NCBI GenBank assembly: GCA_902775895.1
Contig: CACYNO010000007.1
Location: 1 to 64,000, forward strand
From: an uncultured Lachnospiraceae bacterium
GTDB lineage: Bacteria > Bacillota > Clostridia > Lachnospirales > Lachnospiraceae
DNA length: 64,000 bases
Direction of reading: 5' to 3'
Shown here: piece after piece, positions 1-7,672 of the stretch
How positions within the stretch are numbered: the first letter of the stretch is position 1
Layout of the letters: each line of letters opens with the position of its first letter
Program-made: the position numbers and the translations under genes
The notes under the pieces: generated by a model
What the model saw: only the letters and a program-made list of their open reading frames with translations
Databases searched by the model: none
Told to the model about the DNA's origin: nothing

Positions 1-16
1 AAGTTGACGTGAAAAA

Positions 17-45
17 TTGATATTTAAAATAAAAAACCGTATAAT
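17..45 (+). promoter_or_regulatory. Promoter outside the left inverted repeat, reading into thsA
   Basis: TTGATA at 17-22 and a perfect TATAAT at 40-45 are separated by 17 bp, a near-consensus vegetative promoter. It lies 30 bp left of the inverted repeat at 76-99, so it would stay fixed if the segment between the repeats flipped. In the present orientation it reads into thsA. In the opposite orientation it would read into thsB. The window begins 16 bp upstream, so any operator further left cannot be seen. Confidence 0.75.
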
Positions 46-75
46 GACAATCAAAGAGTTTTAGTAAAAAGTGAT

Positions 76-99
76 TGATAATTGCAGATTATCGGTTGA
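76..99 (+). repeat. Left 24-bp inverted repeat, candidate recombination site
   Basis: These 24 bp are the exact reverse complement of 2264-2287, and identity stops on both sides. The centre has the form of a tyrosine recombinase core site: GATAAT (77-82), a 5-bp spacer TGCAG (83-87), then ATTATC (88-93). The outer left arm (71-76) matches the outer right arm poorly. The site lies just upstream of the thsA start, outside its coding sequence, and spans a short open frame that is in phase with thsA. Confidence 0.85.
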
Positions 100-131
100 T
101 TTTTAAGATAAAATATGGAAGGTATTCGGAC

Positions 132-1505
132 ATGTCTATAAGTAGAAAGGATTTTCTATTACAATTATCTCAAAGGGTTCTTGACGCGAAAACATCACTT
201 TTTCTTGGTGCTGGCGGAACAATAGATGCTGGCTACCCTTCATGGAAAGAATTATTTATGCCTATAGCTAAAGAACTCGGAAAAAACATAGAAGATATCG
301 ATGATTATTACAAACTTGCACAATATTATTCCAATCATAGTGATGACAACGAACTTAGAACAAAAATAGTTGAACGATTAAACCAGTATTCGCATAAAAG
401 CGTTTTGCTTGATGAACTGATGGATATAGGTTTTTGTGATGTTTGGACTACTAACTTTGACAATGCGATAGAAATGAATTTCAGAGCGCGAAATATTAGA
501 ATAAATAAAGTTTTCAAGGATGATGACATTTCATCTATGCACTTAGAAAACCATATAAATCTCTTTAAACTTAATGGAGATGTTTCAAATCCCGCTGGAA
601 TGGTTGCAACACAGGCTGATTATGAAAAATACAATGATACACATCAGCTCATGCTTATGTTTTTTAGACGATCACTTATTTCAAGTGCATTTTTGTTTAT
701 TGGGTATAGTTTCAAAGATCATCTTGTCCTTGACTGCTTAAGTGAAATAAGAAACTACCTAGGAAGAGTTGCGGCGACGCATTATGCGATAATAAAAAAA
801 GAACCCAGAAATCCTTACTTTGATCTATTCGTTGAGGATCTCGAAAAACGTTATGGTGTACGTGCATTAGTTGTTGACGATTATAGCGAGATTCCTATTG
901 TGTTGAATGAACTAAATACCAGAATTCGTGATAAAAGAGTATTCATATCTGGCGCTTTTAGTTTATATGAACCACAGATAGAAGAGTTTTCTCATAACTT
1001 GTCAAAAGAATTATCAAAAAGCTTATTGGAAAATGATTATAGGATTGTGAGTGGGGTTGGACGAAGATTTGGCACTCATCTGATAGGATATGCTAGTGAA
1101 TTTTTTGCAAAATCAGGCAAGAAAAGCATAGAAAAGAATCTCATAATCACGCCGTTTGTAGATAATAGTGCAAACGGTGCAGTCAATAAAAACGAAAAAA
1201 GAAAGCATGTGATACACAACTGTGGAGCGGCTATATTTGTGTTCGGTGATTCAGATAACAATTCTGTTGAATATAAAAGTGGAGTTATGGAAGAATTTGC
1301 AATAGCACGAGAACAACATAAAACGATAATTCCCATACGATACCCTGGATATGTATCTGAAACCATATGGAATATCGCTCATAGCAACCTTACCGAATTT
1401 CCATATCTTGAAGGTTGCCTAGAGCATCTACAGTATAATCAAAACATTTCTCAGATATGTAAAACTGTTATTCATATACTTGAATCAGTTAGGGATTCTA
1501 GGTAA
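132..1505 (+). CDS. thsA: Thoeris defence effector ThsA (SIR2-SLOG)
   Basis: This is a 457-aa protein with the two-domain layout of ThsA, the NAD-consuming effector of the Thoeris antiphage system. Residues 1 to about 250 form a SIR2-like domain with a GAGGTIDAG nucleotide-binding loop (26-34) and TTNFD (106-110). Residues about 268-450 form a SLOG domain (VFISGAF, GVGRRFG, IPIRYPG), which in the family binds the cyclic ADP-ribose isomer made by ThsB. Asn108 fits the catalytic Asn112 of Bacillus cereus ThsA. The residue 40 positions later, where that protein has catalytic His152, is Asn148 here (FKLNGD). The ATG at 132 has GGAAGG 9 bp upstream. An in-frame TTG at 75 lies in the inverted repeat and follows a stop directly, so I do not use it. 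The 3' end overlaps convergent thsB by 34 bp. Confidence 0.88.
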   Translation: MSISRKDFLLQLSQRVLDAKTSLFLGAGGTIDAGYPSWKELFMPIAKELGKNIEDIDDYYKLAQYYSNHSDDNELRTKIVERLNQYSHKSVLLDELMDIGFCDVWTTNFDNAIEMNFRARNIRINKVFKDDDISSMHLENHINLFKLNGDVSNPAGMVATQADYEKYNDTHQLMLMFFRRSLISSAFLFIGYSFKDHLVLDCLSEIRNYLGRVAATHYAIIKKEPRNPYFDLFVEDLEKRYGVRALVVDDYSEIPIVLNELNTRIRDKRVFISGAFSLYEPQIEEFSHNLSKELSKSLLENDYRIVSGVGRRFGTHLIGYASEFFAKSGKKSIEKNLIITPFVDNSANGAVNKNEKRKHVIHNCGAAIFVFGDSDNNSVEYKSGVMEEFAIAREQHKTIIPIRYPGYVSETIWNIAHSNLTEFPYLEGCLEHLQYNQNISQICKTVIHILESVRDSR

Positions 1506-2245
1506 ATATTTATTAGAAGACATATAGCATTTTCTAACATCCACAAATTGCGATAATCTATCTTTAGGTTTAACTTTGTTTCATCAAATAGGCGTGTAAA
1601 GATTCTCGAAACAAGGTTAATATAGTCGTTGCTGATAGAATTGTCTATATAAATGTTTTGAATTGTCATATTTAAGGAATAGAGAATGCTTATACGTGCA
1701 TTAAGGTTTTCATTATTTATCGACAAGTATGTTTCAATGAATCTTTTTATAAGATTTGGAATATTACAATTTGTCGCAATTGAATATAAGTTTTTTTGTT
1801 CGTAATCAGCCAAAAAATCATTTGTTATTTTACAGGCAATATGATTGCAAACTTCTCGAGTACCAGAACTTTTATATATTTCTTTGAATATAAGTTCACA
1901 TATCCATTGAAGATCATTGGGCAACTTTTTCGGAGAAATCTCATAAATCACAGGAAAAACCGTAACCTCGGATTTGTAATATCGTTTTCTAACCACTTCA
2001 AGTTCTTCCTTAAAACACTCTGAAGCAGCAGAGTTCTTGCTAATAACAGCAATAACATATTTTGATTGACCAGCTCCTTCAAAAAGGTTTTTCCTGACAC
2101 GATTGTCACCCATAAGCAGTTCTGTTCTATCATACCAAACAGGAAAACCATAGTTCTTCATGTGATATACTATTGGTTCTGCCACTGTATATCTATCTTC
2201 GGCAGCAAAACAAACAAATATTTTATTCTTACTGTTTACTTGCAT
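1472..2245 (-). CDS. thsB: Thoeris TIR-domain sensor ThsB
   Basis: This is a 257-aa protein whose first 130 residues are a TIR domain (KIFVCFAAEDRY, then VPVWYD-like strand GFPVWYD, VIAVISKNSAASECFKEEL with the likely catalytic Glu, and VFPVIYEI). In Thoeris, ThsB senses phage and makes a cyclic ADP-ribose signal that activates ThsA. The last 125 residues are helical and not recognisable to me, and they make it longer than a minimal ThsB. The start ATG at 2245 has GGAGGAG 7 bp upstream. It lies 17 bp inside the 3' end of the recombinase gene, so the two are probably co-transcribed and translationally coupled in this orientation. The gene is convergent with thsA and lies inside the inverted-repeat-bounded segment. 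Confidence 0.85.
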   Translation of the reverse strand: MQVNSKNKIFVCFAAEDRYTVAEPIVYHMKNYGFPVWYDRTELLMGDNRVRKNLFEGAGQSKYVIAVISKNSAASECFKEELEVVRKRYYKSEVTVFPVIYEISPKKLPNDLQWICELIFKEIYKSSGTREVCNHIACKITNDFLADYEQKNLYSIATNCNIPNLIKRFIETYLSINNENLNARISILYSLNMTIQNIYIDNSISNDYINLVSRIFTRLFDETKLNLKIDYRNLWMLENAICLLINIYLESLTDSSI

Positions 2246-3194
2246 TGTAATTCTCCTCCGATTTCAACCGATAATCTGCAATTATCAGCTGATTTCTCGG
2301 ATGTTTTGTGGCGAGTATTTCCTTTTGTTTTGATAAGGATACGTGTGTGTATATTTGCGTAACGGAAATAGAACTGTGACCCAGTAGTTCTTGTATGTAT
2401 CGTATATCTACGCCGGCATCCAGGAGTGATGATGCGAAAGTGTGTCTGAACATGTGTGGTGTGATATGTTGGTTTACAGATGCCATTTCGGTATATCGGC
2501 GTATTATGCGTCGGGCAGACTGGTCGGATAGAGGAGTTCCGTTTCTGTTGGCGAAGAAAGAATTGCATTTTTGTATTGCCTCCAGATATTCGTCATAGTA
2601 ATCACATAAGGCTTCAAGCGCAGTCTTATTCTCAATCTGTACCAGTCGTTCCTTAGAGCCTTTTCCACGAATTATTATTGTGTGATTGTTTAGATCTACC
2701 GTATCGGGAGAGAGGTTGCATAGTTCTGATATACGCATTCCGGTCGCAAAAAGCAACTCAAGTACAGCAATATTGCGTAATGAGTTTTTTCTTTTTATGA
2801 CAGTTAATCCATATGATTTTTCCCTGTAGGCTGCTTTAAGGATGGCTTCAATGGACGATAGAGGAATGATTTTTGGAAGTGTAATTGGTTCGCGAAACCT
2901 TATGTTCAATTTTGATAGAGGACTTGAACTGATTACTTCCCTATACTCTAAATAATGATAGAATGCCTTGATTGATGCAATCTTTCTTTTTGAAGTCTTT
3001 GGCTTATACTTGATATGAAGTGTTGAAATGAAAGATTCGAGCTCTTTTGCGGATATTTCTTCAATGCATGTATTGTTAAAATGATTGCTAAACTGGATGA
3101 GGTCAGTCTTATAAGCCTTAATTGTGAGTTTATCTAACTGTCTGTTATATTTACAGTATCTTAGATAATCAGATATTAAATCAATTAATGTCAT
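2229..3194 (-). CDS. Tyrosine recombinase (XerC/D type), candidate invertase
   Basis: This is a complete 321-aa tyrosine recombinase. It has an N-terminal SAM-like DNA-binding domain (residues about 3-90) and a catalytic domain with all expected residues: Arg164 (TGMRISEL), Lys178/181 (GKGSK), His247 and Arg250 (HMFRH), His273 (LLGHSS) and nucleophile Tyr282 (IYTHVS). GGAGG lies 8 bp before the ATG. Codons 303-310 (LIIADYRL) lie inside the right 24-bp inverted repeat, so the enzyme carries its own presumed substrate in its 3' end, as do some integrases and invertases. The stop lies 17 bp inside thsB. It could instead be the integrase of an island whose other end is not visible, but the inverted rather than direct repeat favours inversion. 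Confidence 0.9.
   Translation of the reverse strand: MTLIDLISDYLRYCKYNRQLDKLTIKAYKTDLIQFSNHFNNTCIEEISAKELESFISTLHIKYKPKTSKRKIASIKAFYHYLEYREVISSSPLSKLNIRFREPITLPKIIPLSSIEAILKAAYREKSYGLTVIKRKNSLRNIAVLELLFATGMRISELCNLSPDTVDLNNHTIIIRGKGSKERLVQIENKTALEALCDYYDEYLEAIQKCNSFFANRNGTPLSDQSARRIIRRYTEMASVNQHITPHMFRHTFASSLLDAGVDIRYIQELLGHSSISVTQIYTHVSLSKQKEILATKHPRNQLIIADYRLKSEENYNASKQ
2264..2287 (-). repeat. Right 24-bp inverted repeat inside the recombinase gene
   Basis: Perfect reverse complement of 76-99. Extending by 5 bp gives a well-formed recombinase site: arm TCAACCGATAAT (2264-2275), 5-bp spacer CTGCA (2276-2280), arm ATTATCAGCTGA (2281-2292). The arms match at 10 of 12 positions as an inverted repeat. 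The spacer is the reverse complement of the one in the left site, which directs inversion rather than excision. The site falls in recombinase codons 303-310 and about 19 bp upstream of the thsB start. Confidence 0.85.
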
Positions 3195-3234
3195 CTTTTT
3201 ATCCTCCGTTTTTCAACTATTTGTGTTATTAAAA

Positions 3235-3263
3235 GAAATAGTGAATGTTATTGCACTTGTCAA
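3235..3263 (-). promoter_or_regulatory. Probable promoter of the recombinase-thsB operon
   Basis: On the minus strand a perfect TTGACA (3263-3258) is followed after 17 bp by TATTTC (3240-3235), a weak -10 box, about 40 bp before the recombinase start. The -35 flank overlaps an AATGCA...TGCATT inverted repeat (3265-3283) that could bind a regulator, possibly the product of the broken XRE gene next door. The assignment rests on motif matching only. Confidence 0.45.
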
Positions 3264-3398
3264 TAATGCATATTTTTTGCATTAATTATATTGTCCTTAA
3301 TAGTGACATTTGTCGAACGATTACTCAGAAGCAGAATCCAAATGTTAAAAAATAGAACATTGAAGATCTTTAATGTTACAAAAAGATAACATTGTTTG

Positions 3399-3426
3399 TT
3401 GACTCTGCTTTTTTCTGTGATACGAT
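3399..3426 (+). promoter_or_regulatory. Promoter of the XRE regulator remnant
   Basis: TTGACT at 3399-3404 and TACGAT at 3421-3426 are 16 bp apart, 26 bp upstream of the ATG at 3452. Repeated AACATT/AATGTT words (3356-3392) just upstream could be operator half-sites. Confidence 0.45.
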
Positions 3427-3451
3427 AAGAACAAAAAGAAGAGGAAATGGC

Positions 3452-3875
3452 ATGAATGCATTACTAGGTGATCGGATAAAGGCATTGAGGATAGCAAAGA
3501 ATTACACACAGGAAAAAAGTTGCAGAACGTATTGGAGTTATTATTTTGTTACAGATGATACAAAGCAGGGTGGCCCGTACATGTCGCTTCTTCAATTTGA
3601 GGATGAAGTTATGCCATTTACTTTTGCTGATGTATTAATCAATAAGATATTTGATAGGCATAACAGATGAGAATCAAGCTGTTAAAGATTTTGCTACAAT
3701 AAATGCTACAGCGGAATTGAATTGGGTATTTCGAAGTCAGTTATCGAAATTTATAAAACGTTTTTTCAAGGACCCATGATAGGAAAGAAGATGCGATATG
3801 GATCCGGAAGTTGGCAAAAGATTATGGAATCCAGTTAAAAAGCAAGCTCGAACGTTTAAGGAAGTTGTTATAAGA
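3452..3875 (+). pseudogene. Remnant of an XRE-type HTH regulator and further gene debris
   Basis: The ATG at 3452, behind GAGGAAATGG, begins a typical XRE helix-turn-helix start (GDRIKALRIAKNYTQE). A frameshift at about 3518 then breaks it: the continuation VAERIGV is in another frame. The open frame ends at 3670 without a complete domain. Downstream, short open pieces in different frames (ITDENQAVKDFATINATAEL around 3660-3720, and a lysine/leucine-rich end around 3780-3875) look like remains of one or two genes I cannot identify. The position, divergent from the recombinase, suggests a former regulator of the Thoeris/recombinase cassette. Confidence 0.55.
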
Positions 3876-4290
3876 TAAAGATATTTTTTGCACTAAATCG
3901 AGTATTCCGTTTTCTATAAATTTTGCGACAAACGGTTTTGTAATAAAAAAATGCAGGATGATTTTTTCAGGCTTTTGAAATGTAAGGAAATCAGAAATGC
4001 ATCAGCACACAACATTTGTATTCTGAACGATTTGATAAGGAGGAACGGCAGAGCGTAGGACGTAATGCAGATGTTACTAAAAGCAGGCATGGTTTGATTC
4101 ACATTTAACGGGATTATGATATAATTAGCAAAATAAGTTGATTCATAATCATAGGGGATAGTCTTTCCCAATTTTTTCCTACAGTAAATTTACGCCGTCC
4201 GTTTTTAAGTTTTTTGTGGATTATTTTAACCTTATATGTTACCATCTTAAGTGTTATCATAAACATACTAATTTTGAAAGGAAGATGGAG
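3876..4290. other. AT-rich intergenic stretch with a promoter for the HD operon
   Basis: No convincing gene is present. TTCACA (4099-4104) and TATAAT (4121-4126), 16 bp apart, form a plausible plus-strand promoter for the two-gene operon that starts at 4291, leaving a leader of about 160 nt. I see no riboswitch fold in the leader. Confidence 0.4.
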
Positions 4291-4656
4291 ATGTGTGTTT
4301 ATATTGGGATTGAAGATTTGGCTGCGAATGCGCTCATTGAAGTGATGTCAAAGGACGAAACAAAAAGATTTGTTTCCTATGAGGAGTTAGAAATCTATGG
4401 TGCTGAAGTAGTAAACTTTTTGAACGCTAAAGGAGAAAAAGCTGTTCTAATTCTTTCAAGAGAAAGTACTAATACAATGTTCAGAAATTATTCTGACATT
4501 TTTGAAGAAAATATTTCAGATGAGCAACTTGGAATTCAACTAAAAACTGGTATTACAGCTGAAGAGTTAATAAAAAAATTTAGAGGTTATTTGGCGTGGG
4601 ATGTTCTTCTCGCTTTTGTAAGTGAACAAACTGTATCAAAGTTGGGTGTTGGATAA
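4291..4656 (+). CDS. Unknown 121-aa protein, first gene of the HD operon
   Basis: This is a small soluble protein of 121 aa (theoretical start MCVYIGIEDL) with no signal peptide, no membrane segment and no motif I recognise. It is acidic and mostly helical, with one ILSREST patch around residue 57. I chose the ATG at 4291 because AAAGGAAG ends 6 bp before it. An ATG at 4285 would sit on top of that ribosome binding site. Its TAA overlaps the ATG of the HD gene by one base (TAATG), so the two are co-translated and probably work together, for example as a regulator or partner of the phosphohydrolase. The AT-rich composition matches the neighbouring accessory DNA. Confidence 0.7.
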   Translation: MCVYIGIEDLAANALIEVMSKDETKRFVSYEELEIYGAEVVNFLNAKGEKAVLILSRESTNTMFRNYSDIFEENISDEQLGIQLKTGITAEELIKKFRGYLAWDVLLAFVSEQTVSKLGVG

Positions 4657-6269
4657 TGAGTTCAATTAAGCAATTTAAAGATCCTATTTATGGATATGTT
4701 AAAATACCAGTCAAATATGTAAAAGATATTATTGACACTGCAGAATTTCAAAGATTGAGGAGAATAGTTCAAACAAGCTATTCTCCTCTTTATTCGGCCT
4801 CTGTTCATAATAGGTTCATTCACTCAATCGGAGTATATCATTTAGGGACAATTGCCGCTGAAAGTGTTTTTAAATATTTAAATGAAAATGATCGTACTAA
4901 AGATCTTCAAAAATGGGACAAAATAAAAGAGATATTCTTATTGGCGTGTCTTTTGCATGATGTTGGACATGCCCCTTTTTCTCATACCGGAGAAAGGTAT
5001 TATTTAGATAAAAATGGTGGATATGCTAACTTACACAAAAAATTGGAAGATTGTGTGGGCACAGATGATTTTAAAAATGATATTCCTAAAGATAGCAAAT
5101 CTGCTGCACCACACGAAATAATGAGTGCTATCGTAGCACTTGAACGCTATAAAACATATTTAAACGATGATTTAGCAAAGGAATTATTTGCTCGTTGTAT
5201 TACAGGTTATCAATATCAAAAAAAGAATTTAGCTAATTCTGTTTTAAATTGTGTAATATCTTTGTTAAATTCAAAAGTAATTGATGTTGACCGATTGGAT
5301 TACTTGATTAGAGATGCATATTTCACTGGATTCGAAACAGTGAATATTGATTATGAGAGGCTGTTAACATCATTAACGATAACAATAGATAATGAGAATG
5401 CTAAACTAGGCTTTTATAAAAACGCAATTAGTGTAATAGAAAATGTTGTTTATGCTCATGATTCTGAAAGGAAATGGATTCAAACACATCCGATTGTTTT
5501 ATATGACATGTATATTATTCAACATGTTATTGATATACTGGAAAAAAGATTTTCGAATGATAAGAATCATTTGTTTTCACAAGAATCATTGAGCTTTGAG
5601 GGACACGAACTGATCGATGGGACAATTATATCATTGTTATGCGACGATGATATTGTTCATCTGTTGAAGACTAAAAAAGATGATTCTCTATGCACAGAGT
5701 ATTTTTCACGGAATCAGAGACGTCACCCTATTTGGAAATCCGAAGCTGAATATAAAGCCTATTTGCCGCTTCATTTTGGTAAAGGTAAAGTATTTGAAAC
5801 ATTAACTTCTGCTTTGTCAGAAACAGAAAAATATATGCGTAAGAATTCTGAAAGTTGGATAATAAATGAAAGTATAATCGAAGAATTAGAAAATGATTTA
5901 GAAAATGCAGATAAATCAGAAGAAATTGATGAAAGTACACGAAATGCACAAAAAGAAATAAAACAAAAAATTCTTAAAGTAGTTAGGGCACTGAAAACAT
6001 ATGCGGATTCAAATGGAATCGAATTTGATTTTGTATTATTAGAGGCAAATCAGTTTTATAGCGGATTTAATAGGAAAGATTTATTAGATATTCCAATTAC
6101 ATTTCCTCAAAAAACAAATCAGAGTACATATCAATTAAAAGATGTTGTAGCACTGTTGGAAAGTAACCAATTAGAAACAGAAGAATTTTTCTATCTCTAC
6201 TGTAAGGAAGGAAATAAGCCAATAAATAAAACTTCTCTTTGTGATGAATTATATAAAGTGTTTATGTAA
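4656..6269 (+). CDS. HD-domain phosphohydrolase (dNTPase/SAMHD1-like)
   Basis: This is a 537-aa protein with an N-terminal HD domain of the deoxynucleotide triphosphohydrolase type. The metal ligands are visible in order: RFIHSIGVYH (about residues 53-62), LLHDVGHAPFSHT (about 98-110) and DVDRLDYLIRDAYFTG (about 210-225). The start FKDPIYGYVKIP is typical of the COG1078 group. Members hydrolyse dNTPs or related nucleotides. The C-terminal half is helical and has no domain I recognise. It is coupled to the 121-aa gene by a TAATG overlap. Its place beside Thoeris, AT-rich base use and lack of metabolic neighbours suggest a defence role through nucleotide depletion, but housekeeping COG1078 enzymes exist too. 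Confidence 0.8.
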   Translation: MSSIKQFKDPIYGYVKIPVKYVKDIIDTAEFQRLRRIVQTSYSPLYSASVHNRFIHSIGVYHLGTIAAESVFKYLNENDRTKDLQKWDKIKEIFLLACLLHDVGHAPFSHTGERYYLDKNGGYANLHKKLEDCVGTDDFKNDIPKDSKSAAPHEIMSAIVALERYKTYLNDDLAKELFARCITGYQYQKKNLANSVLNCVISLLNSKVIDVDRLDYLIRDAYFTGFETVNIDYERLLTSLTITIDNENAKLGFYKNAISVIENVVYAHDSERKWIQTHPIVLYDMYIIQHVIDILEKRFSNDKNHLFSQESLSFEGHELIDGTIISLLCDDDIVHLLKTKKDDSLCTEYFSRNQRRHPIWKSEAEYKAYLPLHFGKGKVFETLTSALSETEKYMRKNSESWIINESIIEELENDLENADKSEEIDESTRNAQKEIKQKILKVVRALKTYADSNGIEFDFVLLEANQFYSGFNRKDLLDIPITFPQKTNQSTYQLKDVVALLESNQLETEEFFYLYCKEGNKPINKTSLCDELYKVFM

Positions 6270-6356
6270 TAATCCTTTCGCGATTTTTATACCAGTATCG
6301 TGTTTAGTCTAACCTCTGTAAGACAGTTTTAATTTCCCTTTTCGGCGCAGTATGTT

Positions 6357-6806
6357 CTACGCCGATTTTTCTTTCAGCAATTCATCCAAGGGTATATAAC
6401 CTATCAGGTCATAAACGATGTGGATTTTTAGGATTCTGTGCCCACTCGGGTTGTCGGGTTCTTCCACATAAATTGCCTTGATGAGTTCATGTACCGCATA
6501 GCTGTTTATCTCTTGCAGCGTGGAATACTTCGATGCCCTCTGGATGAATGTTTCTAAATCGTTTATCTTGTTCTCCTGTACCTCAATCTCTGCTTGCAGG
6601 TCATAGATGATTTCCTTGAGTTCCCATTGCTCTTTCTCGTAAGATGTAGCCATCATAGAGAACTTTTCATCGCTGATTTTTCCTCTTGCATTGTCCTCAT
6701 ACACCTTGATATAGAGCCTGTATAATTCCTCTAATCTTGCTTCATGCTTTTTCAGTTTTCTGGACAGCGCCTTGATGGATTCCCTGGTCTGTGAATATTC
6801 CGATGC
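6357..6806 (-). pseudogene. C-terminal fragment of a large serine recombinase
   Basis: About 150 codons match the tail of the large serine recombinases of Clostridial mobile elements. There is a long coiled coil (SIKALSRKLKKHEARLEELY through EIEVQENKINDLE), followed by the DUF4368-type end (HELIKAIYVEEPDNPSGHR). The catalytic Ser domain and zinc-ribbon part are missing. At about 6806 the reading frame runs into unrelated sequence that belongs to the end of the adjacent IS. The intact open frame starting at 6863 is therefore a chance fusion. The fragment shows that a conjugative or mobilisable element once sat here. Confidence 0.75.
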
Positions 6807-6889
6807 GGCGGAGCCGCCTGTCCGGTGTGGCGTGAGCCACCAGTCCGGACAAGCTTGAGCCACCGCTGATTGTTATAGTACCTTTACAA

Positions 6890-7672
6890 TTACATACGGT
6901 CAGTTTCTGAGAGACCATAGACCTCTCTCATGGATAAATCCTTGGAAGGATCCACCGGGACGATATCAATGACATATCCGTCATGGACGATCCGATCCAG
7001 GATTGCATCAGATAGAGGGGATGCGTCCCCACCGAGCTGCTCGTACCATCCATCCTTGGTGTACTGAGAACAGAAGATGGTAGATGATCTCTTCCTTCTG
7101 TGATGAAGCAACTCGAAGATGTCCTGCTGTTCCTCCTGTGTAGGCTTCATAAGGAGCCATTCATCGAGAATGAGGAGGACTGGATTGGCATACTTGGACA
7201 TCACCTTGCGGTAGATGCCGTTATCTCTCGCAGTCTTAAGATCGATGAGCAGATCAGGAAGCTGCACATACTTGGTATTGTAGTAGTGTTTGCATGCATC
7301 CATTCCAAATGCACAGGCCATGTAGCTTTTGCCGCTGCCTGTAGCTCCGGTGATGAAGATGTTCCGGTAATCGGCGATGTACTCGCAACTGGCAAGCCGC
7401 TTGATCAGATCCTTGTTGAGCTTGCGTCCGGATGTATAATCGATATCCGTAACGTTGGCAGATGGCTGGTCAAACTGGGCATTCTTGATGAGCCTCTTAA
7501 GCCGGTTGTTCTTACGGCTGGTATATTCCGTGTCAACAAGGAGCCCGAAACGGTCTTCGAAGGGAACTTCCTTCATAGATGGATCGTCTTCCTGGATACG
7601 GAATGCATCCGCCATTGATGTAAGTTTCATTTCGATGATTTTGTCTATGGTTGCCTGATTGGTCATGGTCAT
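6890..7672 (-). CDS. istB: IS21-family helper ATPase IstB
   Basis: This is a 260-aa AAA+ ATPase that helps the IstA transposase choose and bind target DNA. A DnaC-like core is visible: Walker A in ITGATGSGKSYMA (about residues 107-119), Walker B in LLILDEWLL, and the sensor region SSTIFCSQY. The length is normal for the family and I see no interruption. It begins within the last codons of istA (ATGA-type overlap near 7669-7672). The reading frame is intact, but its partner istA is broken. Confidence 0.9.
   Translation of the reverse strand: MTMTNQATIDKIIEMKLTSMADAFRIQEDDPSMKEVPFEDRFGLLVDTEYTSRKNNRLKRLIKNAQFDQPSANVTDIDYTSGRKLNKDLIKRLASCEYIADYRNIFITGATGSGKSYMACAFGMDACKHYYNTKYVQLPDLLIDLKTARDNGIYRKVMSKYANPVLLILDEWLLMKPTQEEQQDIFELLHHRRKRSSTIFCSQYTKDGWYEQLGGDASPLSDAILDRIVHDGYVIDIVPVDPSKDLSMREVYGLSETDRM

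Noticed and set aside
75-131. TTG at 75 as the true start of ThsA
   Set aside because: It lies in the inverted repeat directly after a stop and has no ribosome binding site; ATG 132 has GGAAGG 9 bp upstream and begins with the SIR2 domain.
76-2287. Repeats as attL/attR of an integrated island
   Set aside because: Attachment sites flanking an integrated element are direct repeats; these are inverted. A third copy outside the window cannot be excluded.
6807-6863. N-terminal 20 residues of the minus-strand frame starting at 6863
   Set aside because: They come from the repeat-rich IS21 end and only by chance join the serine recombinase tail in frame.
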